Shown: positions 1-7,270 of the stretch, piece after piece
Layout of the letters: each line of letters opens with the position of its first letter
How positions within the stretch are numbered: position 1 is the first letter of the stretch
DNA from: CAZICM01 sp964537685
GTDB lineage: Bacteria > Myxococcota_A > Polyangia > Polyangiales > Polyangiaceae
Reading direction: 5' to 3'
DNA: 64,000 nucleotides
Assembly (NCBI GenBank): GCA_964537685.1
Contig: CAZICM010000019.1
Coordinates: 62,001 to 126,000 of the forward strand
Program-made: the position numbers and the translations under genes
The notes under the pieces: model-generated
What the model saw: only the letters and a program-made list of their open reading frames with translations
Database searches by the model: none
What the model was told of the DNA's origin: nothing

Positions 1-579
1 CGCGGCTTTACGGCGATGAGCGAGACCACAAGCCCCGAGGTGCTGGTCGAGATGCTCAATGAATATTTCGAGCTGATGGTGGACACGATCTTCAAGTACG
101 AAGGCACGCTCGACAAATTCATGGGCGACGGAATCATGGCGCTGTGGGGCGCGCCGGTGGCTCATCCTGATGACAGCATCCGCTCGGTGCAGTGCGCGCT
201 GGAGATGGGTGAGGTGCTGGGGCGCTTCAATAAGAGGCGTCAGGAAAAGAATCAGGCGGCCTTGGCCGTGGGCATTGGGATTCACACGGGGCCTTTGGTT
301 GCGGGTTATATCGGAAGCTCAAAAGCCTTGAGTTACACGGTGATTGGCGATGTTGCCAACACCTCGGCGCGCTTGTGTTCGGTGGCGCTGGCGGGGCAGA
401 TTGTCGTCAGTGAAATGACGAAAAACACACTGGGCAGCCGCTTCGAGCTGGAGGAGCTGGAGCCCGCAAAAGTGAAGGGTAAAGAGAAGCCGCTTCGGAT
501 TTTTAATGTGCTGAGGCCAAAGCTTTCGGTCGCCGTGCCGGGCATCGTGCTGGGCAACGAGCCTACGTCGTCGGATTAG
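1..579 (+). CDS. Class III adenylate/guanylate cyclase, C-terminal part (5' end outside window)
   Basis: The reading frame is open from base 1, so the gene begins before the window; 192 residues are visible. They begin with RGFTAMSE, which normally follows the first metal Asp of class III cyclases. They continue with MGDGIMALWGAP, carrying the second metal Asp, and with YTVIGDVANTSARL, carrying the Asn and Arg that stabilise the transition state. The fold closes with a KVKGKEKPLRIFNVL strand typical of the domain end. Known members make cAMP or cGMP from ATP or GTP and usually have N-terminal sensory domains, which cannot be seen here. An internal ATG at 16 is not the real start. The next gene, accA, lies 29 bases downstream on the same strand, with no obvious functional link. 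Confidence 0.9.
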   Translation, partial: RGFTAMSETTSPEVLVEMLNEYFELMVDTIFKYEGTLDKFMGDGIMALWGAPVAHPDDSIRSVQCALEMGEVLGRFNKRRQEKNQAALAVGIGIHTGPLVAGYIGSSKALSYTVIGDVANTSARLCSVALAGQIVVSEMTKNTLGSRFELEELEPAKVKGKEKPLRIFNVLRPKLSVAVPGIVLGNEPTSSD

Positions 580-608
580 CGCGGACCTGGGCAGGGCGGC
601 CAGAAGCT

Positions 609-1562
609 ATGGCGAATATTGTTCTGCCGTTTGAGAAGCCGGTTGCGGACTTGATTGAAAAGGTGCGTGAGCTGCGCGCGCTTTCGTCGTCCGATAGGCG
701 TTTTGAGCCGGAGCTTAAGAGGCTGGAGGAGAAGGCTTCGAGGCTTGCCCGCGAGTTGTTTTCGCATTTATCGCCGATGCAGAAGGTGCAGCTTTCGAGG
801 CATGCGAACCGGCCTTACACGCTGGACTATGTTCGGCGGCTCTTTGATGATTGGGTGGAGCTGCGGGGCGATCGGTGTTTTGCGGATGATCCGGCGATTG
901 TGGCGGGGATGGGTTCGTATCACGGGCGGAGTGTTGTGGTGGTGGGGCACCAAAAAGGCCGTGGGACGAAGGAGAATATGAGGCGGAATTTTGGAATGCC
1001 TCATCCTGAGGGGTACCGGAAGGCGATTCGGATGTATGAGCTCGCGGATTCGTTTGGGCTGCCGATTTTGACCTTTGTGGATACGCCTGGGGCGTATCCG
1101 GGAATTGCCGCGGAGGAGCGGGGTCAGAGTGAGGCGATTGGGGCTGCGATTGCGGCGATGGCGCGGGTGCGGGTTCCGGTTGTTGCGACGATTATCGGTG
1201 AGGGTGGTTCGGGCGGGGCGCTGGCCTTGGGTGTGGCGAATCGCGTGTTGGTGCTGGAATTTGGGTGTTATTCGGTGATTTCGCCCGAGGGTTGTGCGGC
1301 CATTTTGTGGAACGATGCGGCGCGGGCCGACGAGGCGGCGGTGCAGTTGAAGATTACGGCGCCGGATCTGCTTCAGCTTCGGGTGGTGGATGCGGTGGTG
1401 GAAGAGCCGACGGGGGGCGCGCATCAGGATCATGATGATGCGGCGCTGCGTTTGGATCGGGCGTTGTGGCCGGTGTTGAGTTCGCTGTCGGGTATGGAGC
1501 CGGATGAGCTTGTGGAAGATCGCTACCGGCGGTTTAGGGCGCTTGGGGCTTATGTGGCGTAG
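609..1562 (+). CDS. accA: Acetyl-CoA carboxylase, carboxyltransferase subunit alpha
   Basis: This 317-aa protein has the usual AccA length and organisation. An N-terminal helical region (FEKPVADLIEKVRELR) precedes the crotonase-fold carboxyltransferase domain. The EGGSGGALALGVANRVLVLE segment and VISPEGCAAILW are diagnostic of AccA; they contribute the oxyanion hole and the biotin/CoA pocket. With AccD it transfers carboxyl from carboxybiotin to acetyl-CoA to give malonyl-CoA, the first committed step of fatty acid synthesis, in the cytoplasm. The ATG at 609 gives the canonical N-terminus. No accD, accB or accC is visible nearby. It is bounded upstream by the cyclase and downstream by a 214-base gap with a REP-like repeat, so it may be transcribed alone or with the cyclase. 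Confidence 0.96.
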   Translation: MANIVLPFEKPVADLIEKVRELRALSSSDRRFEPELKRLEEKASRLARELFSHLSPMQKVQLSRHANRPYTLDYVRRLFDDWVELRGDRCFADDPAIVAGMGSYHGRSVVVVGHQKGRGTKENMRRNFGMPHPEGYRKAIRMYELADSFGLPILTFVDTPGAYPGIAAEERGQSEAIGAAIAAMARVRVPVVATIIGEGGSGGALALGVANRVLVLEFGCYSVISPEGCAAILWNDAARADEAAVQLKITAPDLLQLRVVDAVVEEPTGGAHQDHDDAALRLDRALWPVLSSLSGMEPDELVEDRYRRFRALGAYVA

Positions 1563-1610
1563 GTGAGGTGTGTCGAGTGTGCTCTGGGTGCGCAGCAACG
1601 CACCCTCGGA

Positions 1611-1633
1611 ACACGAACCTCGGTTGGGATCCG
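1611..1633. repeat. REP-like interspersed repeat, copy 1
   Basis: The sequence acacgaacctcggttgggat followed by ccg matches the family consensus CACGAACCYCGGTCGGGATC, seen elsewhere in the window in both orientations. It is the only recognisable element in the 214-base gap between accA and the next gene. Confidence 0.55.
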
Positions 1634-1776
1634 GCTCGTCCGGTCGGTTCACATCTTTGCGCCGGCGTCAATCAGTTTTTTCCTTATCGTCCGTGGCGAA
1701 GTGTTCGGCATAGGCTTGGCTGCGTTCGTCGACGCGATTCCAAGTAACCTCGGTCGGCGACGACAGGAAAGTCCAC

Positions 1777-2457
1777 ATGCAATCCCATACAATTCAAATT
1801 GACTGGAGAGCGCTCAACACGCTCAAACCAATCAACACCATCACGAGCTTTGTTCTGCGCCCCGTACTTGATGGCCGGGAATTGGGCGTCTGGGTCGATT
1901 CGGAGGGGTATGTCCATCCCACCAACGCGAATGCGAATGGTCTGGGACGCTCGCCCGTCGAGGTTGAGCGCTACGAGCGCGTGGATCACCAGGGCAGGCT
2001 TCAGCGATACCTTAAGATCGTCAAGCCCGAGAATCGGAAAGGATGTTTTCTCTCGGCGGGCGGCTATGGGTGCTGGAACATCAATGAGTGGTGTCTCGCC
2101 ACGTCCTGGCGGCTCTACGGTGAATATCTCTACAGCACCTGGCATGGGGCCGCGCTTGGTTTGGGGCCGGGAGCCGATGACTACTACATCGAGACCTATC
2201 AGAATGTTGGAAAGGTGCAGTTAATCAAGTTTCCCAGAAATCTGAATGAGCACCTCTATCAGGCTCTCGACGTGTTTGAGGAGAAGGACATGCCTCCCCG
2301 CCCGGAGAAGAAAGAGTTCGACATGATTCAATTCATTCAGCAGGCCGATAGCGGCACGCTCCTGAGGTTGTACGACACGGCGAAGGAATTGGGGCCCGCC
2401 GGGGAGAAGGTAATGGAGCTCATCGTCCAGCGGATTCCCAGCCTGAAGGGGCGATGA
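1777..2457 (+). CDS. Uncharacterised protein, 226 aa, first gene of a coupled pair
   Basis: I do not recognise the family. The protein has no signal peptide or membrane segment. It is rich in aromatic residues between about 75 and 150 (GGYGCWNINEWCLATSWRLY, then YYIETYQNVGKVQLIKFP), suggesting a compact beta-rich fold. The last 60 residues are more helical and charged. Its TGA overlaps the ATG of the following beta-propeller gene in an ATGA, so the two are almost certainly translated together and probably act together. The ATG at 1777 is the first in the open frame. The gene sits in an accessory stretch with REP-like repeats on both sides, so it may be strain-specific. Confidence 0.7.
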   Translation: MQSHTIQIDWRALNTLKPINTITSFVLRPVLDGRELGVWVDSEGYVHPTNANANGLGRSPVEVERYERVDHQGRLQRYLKIVKPENRKGCFLSAGGYGCWNINEWCLATSWRLYGEYLYSTWHGAALGLGPGADDYYIETYQNVGKVQLIKFPRNLNEHLYQALDVFEEKDMPPRPEKKEFDMIQFIQQADSGTLLRLYDTAKELGPAGEKVMELIVQRIPSLKGR

Positions 2458-3984
2458 TGATGGATTTCTCCTTCAATGAAGAAGAGCTCAGGGCGTTCTC
2501 AAACGACCAGATGAAGGCGCTCCTCTCGGCCATGGCGATGGCCTCGGCGGGTGGGCTGACCTTGGACGAGGACGCCGTCCCGCGCTTTCTCGATTCGGTT
2601 GCGGGTCTAAACGTGCCGGTGAATCCGGTAGCGATCGAGGATATCTTGGCGAGCGCCAAGGAGCGGTATGACGCCGCGGATGACGACGGGATCGCCGCAT
2701 GGGTCGGCGAGGTGGCCGCGCGGTTCCCCGATTTAGGCGTGCGCGAGAAGGTGCTCGCCGCCATGAATGCCGCCGCGCCCGACTTCTCGAATGAGGAGGA
2801 GGACACGGGCGTCCTCGCTTCCGCCCTCGGTGCGTTCGGTATCGCACCCGATCGGACGGCGCTGATCAAGGAAGCGCGGGTCAAGCCTTGGTTTGAGCAA
2901 CAGTTCGAGCAACAGGAGGAGGTTGCCGACCTAAGCTTCGACGAGGAAGAGCTCAGGGCGTTCTCGGACGATCAGATGAAGGCGCTTCTCTCGGCCATGG
3001 CGGTGGCCTCGGCGAGTGGAGCGACCCTCGATGAGGATGCGGTCCCGCGCTTTCTTGATGCGGTTGCGGGTCTGAACGTGCCGGTGAACCCCGTTGCGGT
3101 CGCGGACATTCTTGCGAGCGCCAAGGAGCGGTACGACGCTGCCGACGACGCCGGCGTTAGCGCGTGGCTAGGTGAGGTGGCCGCGCAGTTTACCGATTTG
3201 GGTATGCGCCGGAAGGTGCTTGCCGCCATGAACACCACTGCGCAGGAGTTGTCCTTGGACACGGGGGTCGGCGCGGGTCCGGAGAGCGCGTCAGCCACAG
3301 CCTTTTCGTGGAACCAGGCTTCGGGGAGTGTTCCGATGTGCAGCCTTACCGTCCTCGCAGATGGCACTCTGCTGGGCGTTGGCACCGATCGCCTGCTCTA
3401 CACCCGAACCGACCTTAACAGCAATTGGCTTCAGATTCCGAACAGCGGTGATGTCACGGGGGTCATGCAGCTTCAGAACGGGACCATTGTTGGTGTTGGC
3501 ATGGACGGTGCCCTTTGGACGCGTGCCACCCTGACGAGCGGCTGGGTCCAGGTCCCGTACAGCGGGACGGTGACCGCGGTTACGCAGCTTCAGAATGGGA
3601 CGATCGTTGGTGTTGGCATGGACGGCGCCCTTTGGACGCGTGCCACCCTGACGAGCGGCTGGGTCCAGGTCCCGTACAGCGNNNNNNNNNNNNNNNNNNN
3701 NNNNNNNNNNNNNNNNNNNNNNNNNNNNNNNNNNNNNNNNNNNNNNNNNNNNNNNNNNNNNNNNNNNNNNNNNNNNNNNNNGGACCGTGATCGGCGTGCG
3801 GGGGCTGCGGGATGGTACGATCCTCGGTGTCGGAACGGACAACCTGCTCTACTCCCGAGCGACGCTCGACGCTGACTGGAAACAGATCCCGGCGAGTGGA
3901 GATGTCATTGCAGTCGCCGATCTGCCGAACGGCGCGCTCGTCGCCGTGGGGACCGACAACATGCTCTACTACACGAAAAAATAG
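2454..3984 (+). CDS. Beta-propeller (tectonin/tachylectin-2-like) repeat protein with duplicated N-terminal module, interrupted by an assembly gap
   Basis: The N-terminal part holds two near-identical modules of about 155 residues (EEELRAFSNDQMKALLSAMA, then EEELRAFSDDQMKALLSAMA). These look all-helical and are of unknown function. After residue about 285 come beta-propeller-type repeats of about 41 residues, with cores such as NGTIVGVGMDGALWTRATL and GWVQVPYSG, resembling tectonin or tachylectin-2 lectins. The unit is repeated almost exactly at DNA level, and 100 Ns (3682-3781) interrupt it. The frame after the gap is shifted by one relative to the frame before it, which is expected if the N count is arbitrary. 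The end, from 3782 to the TAG at 3984, is clearly the same repeat. The start overlaps the previous gene in an ATGA. Sugar binding is an inference. There is no signal peptide, so it is probably cytoplasmic or exported by a non-Sec route. Confidence 0.7.
3682..3781. other. Assembly gap (100 N) inside tandem repeats
   Basis: Exactly 100 unknown bases fall inside nearly identical beta-propeller repeat units. A round length at a repeat suggests a scaffolding gap of unknown real size. The number of propeller repeats is therefore undetermined. Confidence 0.95.
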
Positions 3985-4006
3985 GCGGCCCGCAGTGGCC
4001 AGCGGT

Positions 4007-4060
4007 GCGCAATCCCGACCGGGGTTAGTTCGTCGGACCGACAATTTAGCGGGATTGCGC
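4007..4060. repeat. Inverted repeat flanking REP-like copy 2
   Basis: GCGCAATCCCG at 4007-4017 and CGGGATTGCGC at 4050-4060 form a perfect 11-bp inverted repeat with a 32-base loop. The first arm runs into a REP-like copy (4011-4032, aatcccgaccggggttagtt followed by cg). No T-run follows, so it is not a standard intrinsic terminator for the beta-propeller gene that ends at 3984. Confidence 0.6.
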
Positions 4061-4069
4061 GCAACGGAC

Positions 4070-4090
4070 GATCCCGACCGAGGTTAGTTC
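4070..4090. repeat. REP-like interspersed repeat, copy 3
   Basis: gatcccgaccgaggttagtt followed by c is a direct repeat of the copy at 4011-4032, about 59 bases downstream in the same orientation. Confidence 0.6.
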
Positions 4091-4480
4091 CAGAACACAA
4101 CCCCGCACACATGTCCCCGAACGCGTCCTCACCGTTTCCAAACGGACTTGGTCACGGCGTGGACGTGTCCCCATCGTTCCCCAACGCCATTCGCGCTCAC
4201 TTGCCCATCGTCCCCATGGTGTCCAAAGGACCTTTGTGCCCATGTGGACGTGTCCCCACAACCCTCAAACGGGTTTCGCCACCGCATGGCCACTGTCATC
4301 CGCCAGAAAAGCAAAAATTTTCCGCCCACCTCGTGCGCGCATCCATCGCCGAGCTTAGTTTATTTTAACGTACTTTTGGACACGTCAGGGGTACTACATC
4401 CCGTTCACATCAAAACGCGCCGCACCCAAAGAGGAAATCCATTCCTCCCACCGGTGCCAGCGCGAAGGTTGACAATACAT
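4091..4480. other. Intergenic stretch with short direct repeats, no gene recognised
   Basis: No convincing coding region was found in these 390 bases. The word gtggacgtgtcccca occurs twice (about 4160 and 4244), with several other ctccccat/gtccccat-like words, giving a loosely repetitive sequence. An open frame runs through it into the gene starting at 4481, but its translation is low-complexity and unlike protein. Confidence 0.5.
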
Positions 4481-5200
4481 ATGGATAATCCCTCGGATAA
4501 CATGGCCTCCATCCATCTCGTCCACAGCGGCGCTTTTACGGTCGCCGCCGTCGCCGCCGACGAAGAAACCTCGGGGATGGAGTCTGATTTTAAGGAACAT
4601 CAACTCAACCTCAAAAGCGGGCTTCGCAAACGCGAAGACCTCGATGAAGAGATTCAAGCCCAATTGGCCCGGCTGGAGCAGGCTGACGGCGGTGTTGACA
4701 GCCGCGTTAAGGCGTTTGAATTAGGCTTGCTCGCCTGTACCAACAAAGATCGAAAACACGCCCATTATGTGCTTTACTTTCCCCTGGGCTTGCGGGACGT
4801 CACCCAGTCCGACAAGCGGCGGGTGCAGCCTGCCAAAGTCGAGGCGCTGTTAAAGACGATGGGTACCGAGCTCGCTTTGGCCTCGACGGTGGGAGAATAT
4901 AAAGACTTGCTCTTGGCGCATCAAGGACCGATGGCGGCAAGGCTTGCCAAGGTAAAGCCCATCTTGGATGGGCTGAAAGCGGCCGAAGATGAAGCTGACT
5001 ACATGGATGACGTTGAGATCCCCAGGCTGCGAAGGGCCTGGATTACATCGCGCATTCAGCTTCATGGAGCGCTGACGCAGAAGTTCCCATTGGATAAGGA
5101 GAGGGTGGAGAGTTATTTCAAGCGGTTTAAGCGGCGCGCGACCAAGGGGGCGGATGAGGCCGAAGGGCCGGAGGCCACGCCGGAGGGCAAAGGGGGCTAA
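4481..5200 (+). CDS. Uncharacterised helical protein, 239 aa
   Basis: I chose the ATG at 4481 (MDNPSDNMASIHLV); an alternative ATG is at 4502. The open frame extends upstream to 4148, but that part is not protein-like. The protein is mostly charged and helical (KSGLRKREDLDEEIQAQLAR, then KVKPILDGLKAAEDEADYMD) and may form coiled coils. It has no signal peptide or membrane segment, and I do not recognise the family. It ends with a basic FKRRATKG segment and a Glu/Gly/Pro-rich tail. A decayed copy of its 3' end lies at 7122-7199, so the gene was once duplicated here. REP-like repeats lie on both sides. Confidence 0.65.
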   Translation: MDNPSDNMASIHLVHSGAFTVAAVAADEETSGMESDFKEHQLNLKSGLRKREDLDEEIQAQLARLEQADGGVDSRVKAFELGLLACTNKDRKHAHYVLYFPLGLRDVTQSDKRRVQPAKVEALLKTMGTELALASTVGEYKDLLLAHQGPMAARLAKVKPILDGLKAAEDEADYMDDVEIPRLRRAWITSRIQLHGALTQKFPLDKERVESYFKRFKRRATKGADEAEGPEATPEGKGG

Positions 5201-5263
5201 AGGGAGCCTTTCTCTGTCTGCTGCAAGGTATCCTCGGTAACGTCGGCCCCATCTGTATCATCT

Positions 5264-5310
5264 GCGGCCCATATTGAAAAAGCCCGGCAATCCCGCTATA
5301 CGCCCCACCT
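5264..5310. repeat. 47-bp interspersed repeat, copy A
   Basis: The sequence beginning gcggcccatattgaaaaagc and ending tatacgccccacct is repeated at 26314-26361 with about three differences. It lies immediately before a REP-like repeat at 5312. It contains no open frame and no clear terminator. Confidence 0.75.
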
Positions 5311-5311
5311 G

Positions 5312-5368
5312 ACACGAACCCCGGTCGGAATCGCTTGTCCTTCGGAGCACGAACCCCGGTCGGGATCG
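5312..5368. repeat. Two REP-like repeats in direct orientation (copies 4 and 5)
   Basis: acacgaaccccggtcggaat (from 5312) and gcacgaaccccggtcgggat (from 5347) are two copies of the same unit, 35 bases apart, in the opposite orientation to those at 4011 and 4070. They follow the 47-bp repeat directly. The rest of the gap down to 5546 holds nothing I recognise. Confidence 0.65.
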
Positions 5369-5546
5369 TTCGAGTTGCTTGATGCGGTGTACGAGGCGCT
5401 GGCGGGAGATTGGGATGTGTTGGGAAAGCAGGGAGTTTGCGGGAGCAGGAGAGTTAAGATTTTGATTTATTGCATCGGTTTTGGAGCAGCCACGGGCATC
5501 CGGTGTGGGCGAGTTTGGTGGTGGAGGGGAGGTGGGGTGAGGGCGT

Positions 5547-6029
5547 TTACGTGCGCGAGCTGTGCGCAGCAGCCACGAGCCGTCGGGGCATGCGGCGGCG
5601 CAATACTAAGCCGATGATGGCGCCGATAGCCAGCGTGACCCCACCGAGATCGCCAGGCGAAGAGGCAAACCGACAACCGCATCCCGGCGAAACGCATACC
5701 TTGAGAGACTTGCACACGGATCCGTTGTTGCAGTCTGAGGCGGAGGAGCAGGTGTCCGCGACGGTCTCGACTTCGTACAGCTTGGGCTAGCCAGCAGAGC
5801 AAGTGTTGGTGTTGGCACAAAACGAACGGTCTACGCATTCGGCGTCGTTTTGGCAATCGGCGTTCGTCTGGCAGACAAGGGGCTTGCAATAAGAGCTGCC
5901 ATGGCACGTAGATGGTTCGGCACCGTTTACGCACGAATCGGGGGGAGGCGAAACCACGTCGGCGCGAGCGGCAGGGGCAAGCGCGAGCAGAGCGAAGGTC
6001 GCGATGGATAGAGTAAGAATTAGCCTCAT
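5547..6029 (-). pseudogene. Small secreted Cys-rich protein with MYXO-CTERM-like tail, interrupted by an in-frame TAG
   Basis: The ATG at 6029 starts a clear signal peptide (MRLILTLSIATFALLALAPA, then ARA). A Cys-rich region follows (SSYCKPLVCQTNADCQNDAE). An in-frame TAG sits at 5787-5789, after 80 codons. The same frame then continues for 79 more codons in the same style (ADTCSSASDCNNGSVCKS). It ends with GCGCRFASSPGDL, a hydrophobic helix (GVTLAIGAIIGLVL) and RRRMPRR, stopping at TAA 5547. Cys motif, helix and Arg cluster match the MYXO-CTERM sorting signal of surface proteins in Myxococcota. Reading past the TAG restores a complete protein of normal design. The simplest explanation is a nonsense mutation (for example CAG to TAG) or a sequencing error; stop-codon readthrough is less likely. 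A lipoprotein gene starts upstream on the same strand. Confidence 0.7.
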
Positions 6030-6036
6030 GTGGATA

Positions 6037-6384
6037 TCAGTCTTTCGCCGGACCATTGCAGCGAATTGCTTTGCCCGTTGCTTGGTCCGCCATTTGGTTT
6101 TTGGAATGATTGAGGACGATGACGCCGGAGGCGCCCTTCGCTGCAGCCTCCCGCTGCAATCGAGCAACGCTCGATTCGTACGTTCCCATTTCGAATGAAG
6201 AGCCAAATATGGCCTCGACGATGCCCAGCTCATCGTACTCGCAAGGAGGCTTCTCTCCTTGGTGGTACACCTTCGCCGCCCGCTCTTCACGAGTGAGATC
6301 CGACGGACGAAGATTGTCGGGGCCGAAGCAAGCTTGAAGCAGCGGCAAAAGGGCGAACAAGGATCGTGCGTGGAGGTTTATCAC
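6037..6384 (-). CDS. Small lipoprotein, 115 aa, YdcL/RcsF-like (DUF4156-like)
   Basis: The start is GTG at 6384, supported by a ribosome site AGGAG seven bases upstream. The N-terminus carries a lipobox, LLPLLQAC, with Cys at about residue 19, so the mature protein is probably anchored in a membrane. The C-terminal half (ESSVARLQREAAAKGASGVI, then VLNHSK and a late Cys) resembles the small alpha/beta domain of RcsF and DUF4156 proteins, in which side-by-side residues help form disulfides. The assignment is by pattern only. It ends seven bases before the start of the broken MYXO-CTERM gene, so the two were probably one transcript. Confidence 0.65.
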   Translation of the reverse strand: MINLHARSLFALLPLLQACFGPDNLRPSDLTREERAAKVYHQGEKPPCEYDELGIVEAIFGSSFEMGTYESSVARLQREAAAKGASGVIVLNHSKNQMADQATGKAIRCNGPAKD

Positions 6385-6577
6385 TGTTCTCTCCTAACGT
6401 CTGCTGGGTGTCAGGTGAAGGTCCTCGTTTCCGACGCGTTCTCCCCGTTTACGGCGAGCGCATGAGGGGAATGCCGACGCAAATAATCCGATGGTCTAGT
6501 GGAAAGCAAGACGCGCACCAATTGACTGGATTTTGCAGAACGTTGTTGATATTTTGATATTGGTGTGGTCATACGGA

Positions 6578-6904
6578 TCACGAATGGGAACGAGTGAAGG
6601 ACATGCCATACTCGTTGCCATTCCAAGTGCTGATGCCAGAGAGAGAATTCCTGTCTTCAAGTTTTAGGCGCTTCCATGTCACATAACCACTGCCCCCCAC
6701 TCGCGTCAGGGTCATATGGGTGAGGACATGGCTATCATGGTCTTGCGTGACCGTACCGACGTAGGTCTCGTCCCGCTCGAGCTCCGTAAAACGGAGATGC
6801 AACATCGGATGTGGCGAGTCGCCCTTCGTGTCACTGATCACAAGCTTGGCTTTGCGCCCATCATATTCACCGAGTCACGTACCAAAGAAGTCTTGATGTT
6901 TCAC
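6578..6904 (-). pseudogene. Small uncharacterised gene broken by an in-frame TGA at a likely Trp codon
   Basis: A GTG at 6902-6904 follows a good ribosome site (AAGGAG) and begins MKHQDFFGT. The tenth codon is TGA (6875-6877). The same frame then continues LGEYDGRKAKLVISD and runs to the end at 6578. The pattern FFGT-stop-LGEYDGRKAKLVISD resembles beta-barrel domains that start with an FxGTW motif, so a TGG to TGA change would explain the break. The rest reads well (TELERDETYVGTVTQDHDSH, then SGISTWNGNEYGMSF). A second GTG at 6839-6841 could start an 87-aa remnant but has no supporting ribosome site. The product would be cytoplasmic; its function is unknown. Confidence 0.65.
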
Positions 6905-7080
6905 GGTATAATCTCCTTCGCAGTGCCGCATGCAGCACAGCGCCAAGCGTTATCGACACGTTGGTGATGCAATACGTGTACCAGGACGAACGCATCAAAT
7001 TTGGGGGCGTATCGATGTGGAAGGGGAGTGGGAGTGGTGCAGGGGCTGCTGGATTGATGCAAGGATTGCGGGGATTGAAA

Positions 7081-7115
7081 GATCCCGGCCGGAAAGATCC
7101 GACCGGGGTTAGTTC
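7081..7115. repeat. REP-like repeat, copy 6, with a partial extra copy
   Basis: gatccgaccggggttagttc at 7096-7115 is a full copy, preceded by the partial unit gatcccggccgg at 7081-7092. It stands directly before the gene relic at 7122 and may mark the rearrangement that truncated it. Confidence 0.6.
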
Positions 7116-7121
7116 AAACAG

Positions 7122-7199
7122 TTCAAGCGGCGCGCGACCAAGACAACGGATGAGGTTGAGGGCACACTCGAGGTCAAAGAGGCTAAACAGAGCGTTTGA
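7122..7199 (+). pseudogene. Relic of the 3' end of a paralog of the gene at 4481-5200
   Basis: The reading FKRRATKTTDEVEGTLEVKE followed by AKQSV and TGA matches the end of the 239-aa protein (FKRRATKGADEAEGPEATPE), including a 16-base identical stretch gcggcgcgcgaccaag. Nothing homologous lies upstream, only a REP-like repeat ending at 7115, so the 5' part is lost. A REP-like copy in the opposite orientation begins at its stop codon. Confidence 0.7.
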
Positions 7200-7219
7200 C
7201 ACGAACCTCGGTCGGAGTC
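7199..7219. repeat. REP-like repeat, copy 7
   Basis: acacgaacctcggtcggagt followed by c, in the same orientation as the copies at 1611 and 5312. It overlaps the end of the gene relic. Confidence 0.6.
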
Positions 7220-7270
7220 ATTCTGTTGCAGGCGCAAAAGCAGTGTCTGTAAGGAAAGAGGATCCAACGC

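Noticed and set aside
768..1652. Long minus-strand open frame opposite accA
   Set aside because: Its translation is Arg/His/Pro-rich and unlike protein; accA is certain.
4469..4500. TTGACA promoter box before the gene at 4481
   Set aside because: No -10 box at usual spacing; it would lie inside the coding start.
6875..6877. TGA read as selenocysteine or as Trp by a changed code
   Set aside because: TGA is a normal stop for many genes here and no selenocysteine element was seen; a mutation is simpler.
6867..7202. Minus-strand 111-aa frame
   Set aside because: Overlaps the broken small gene, the REP-like repeats and the relic; translation is not protein-like.
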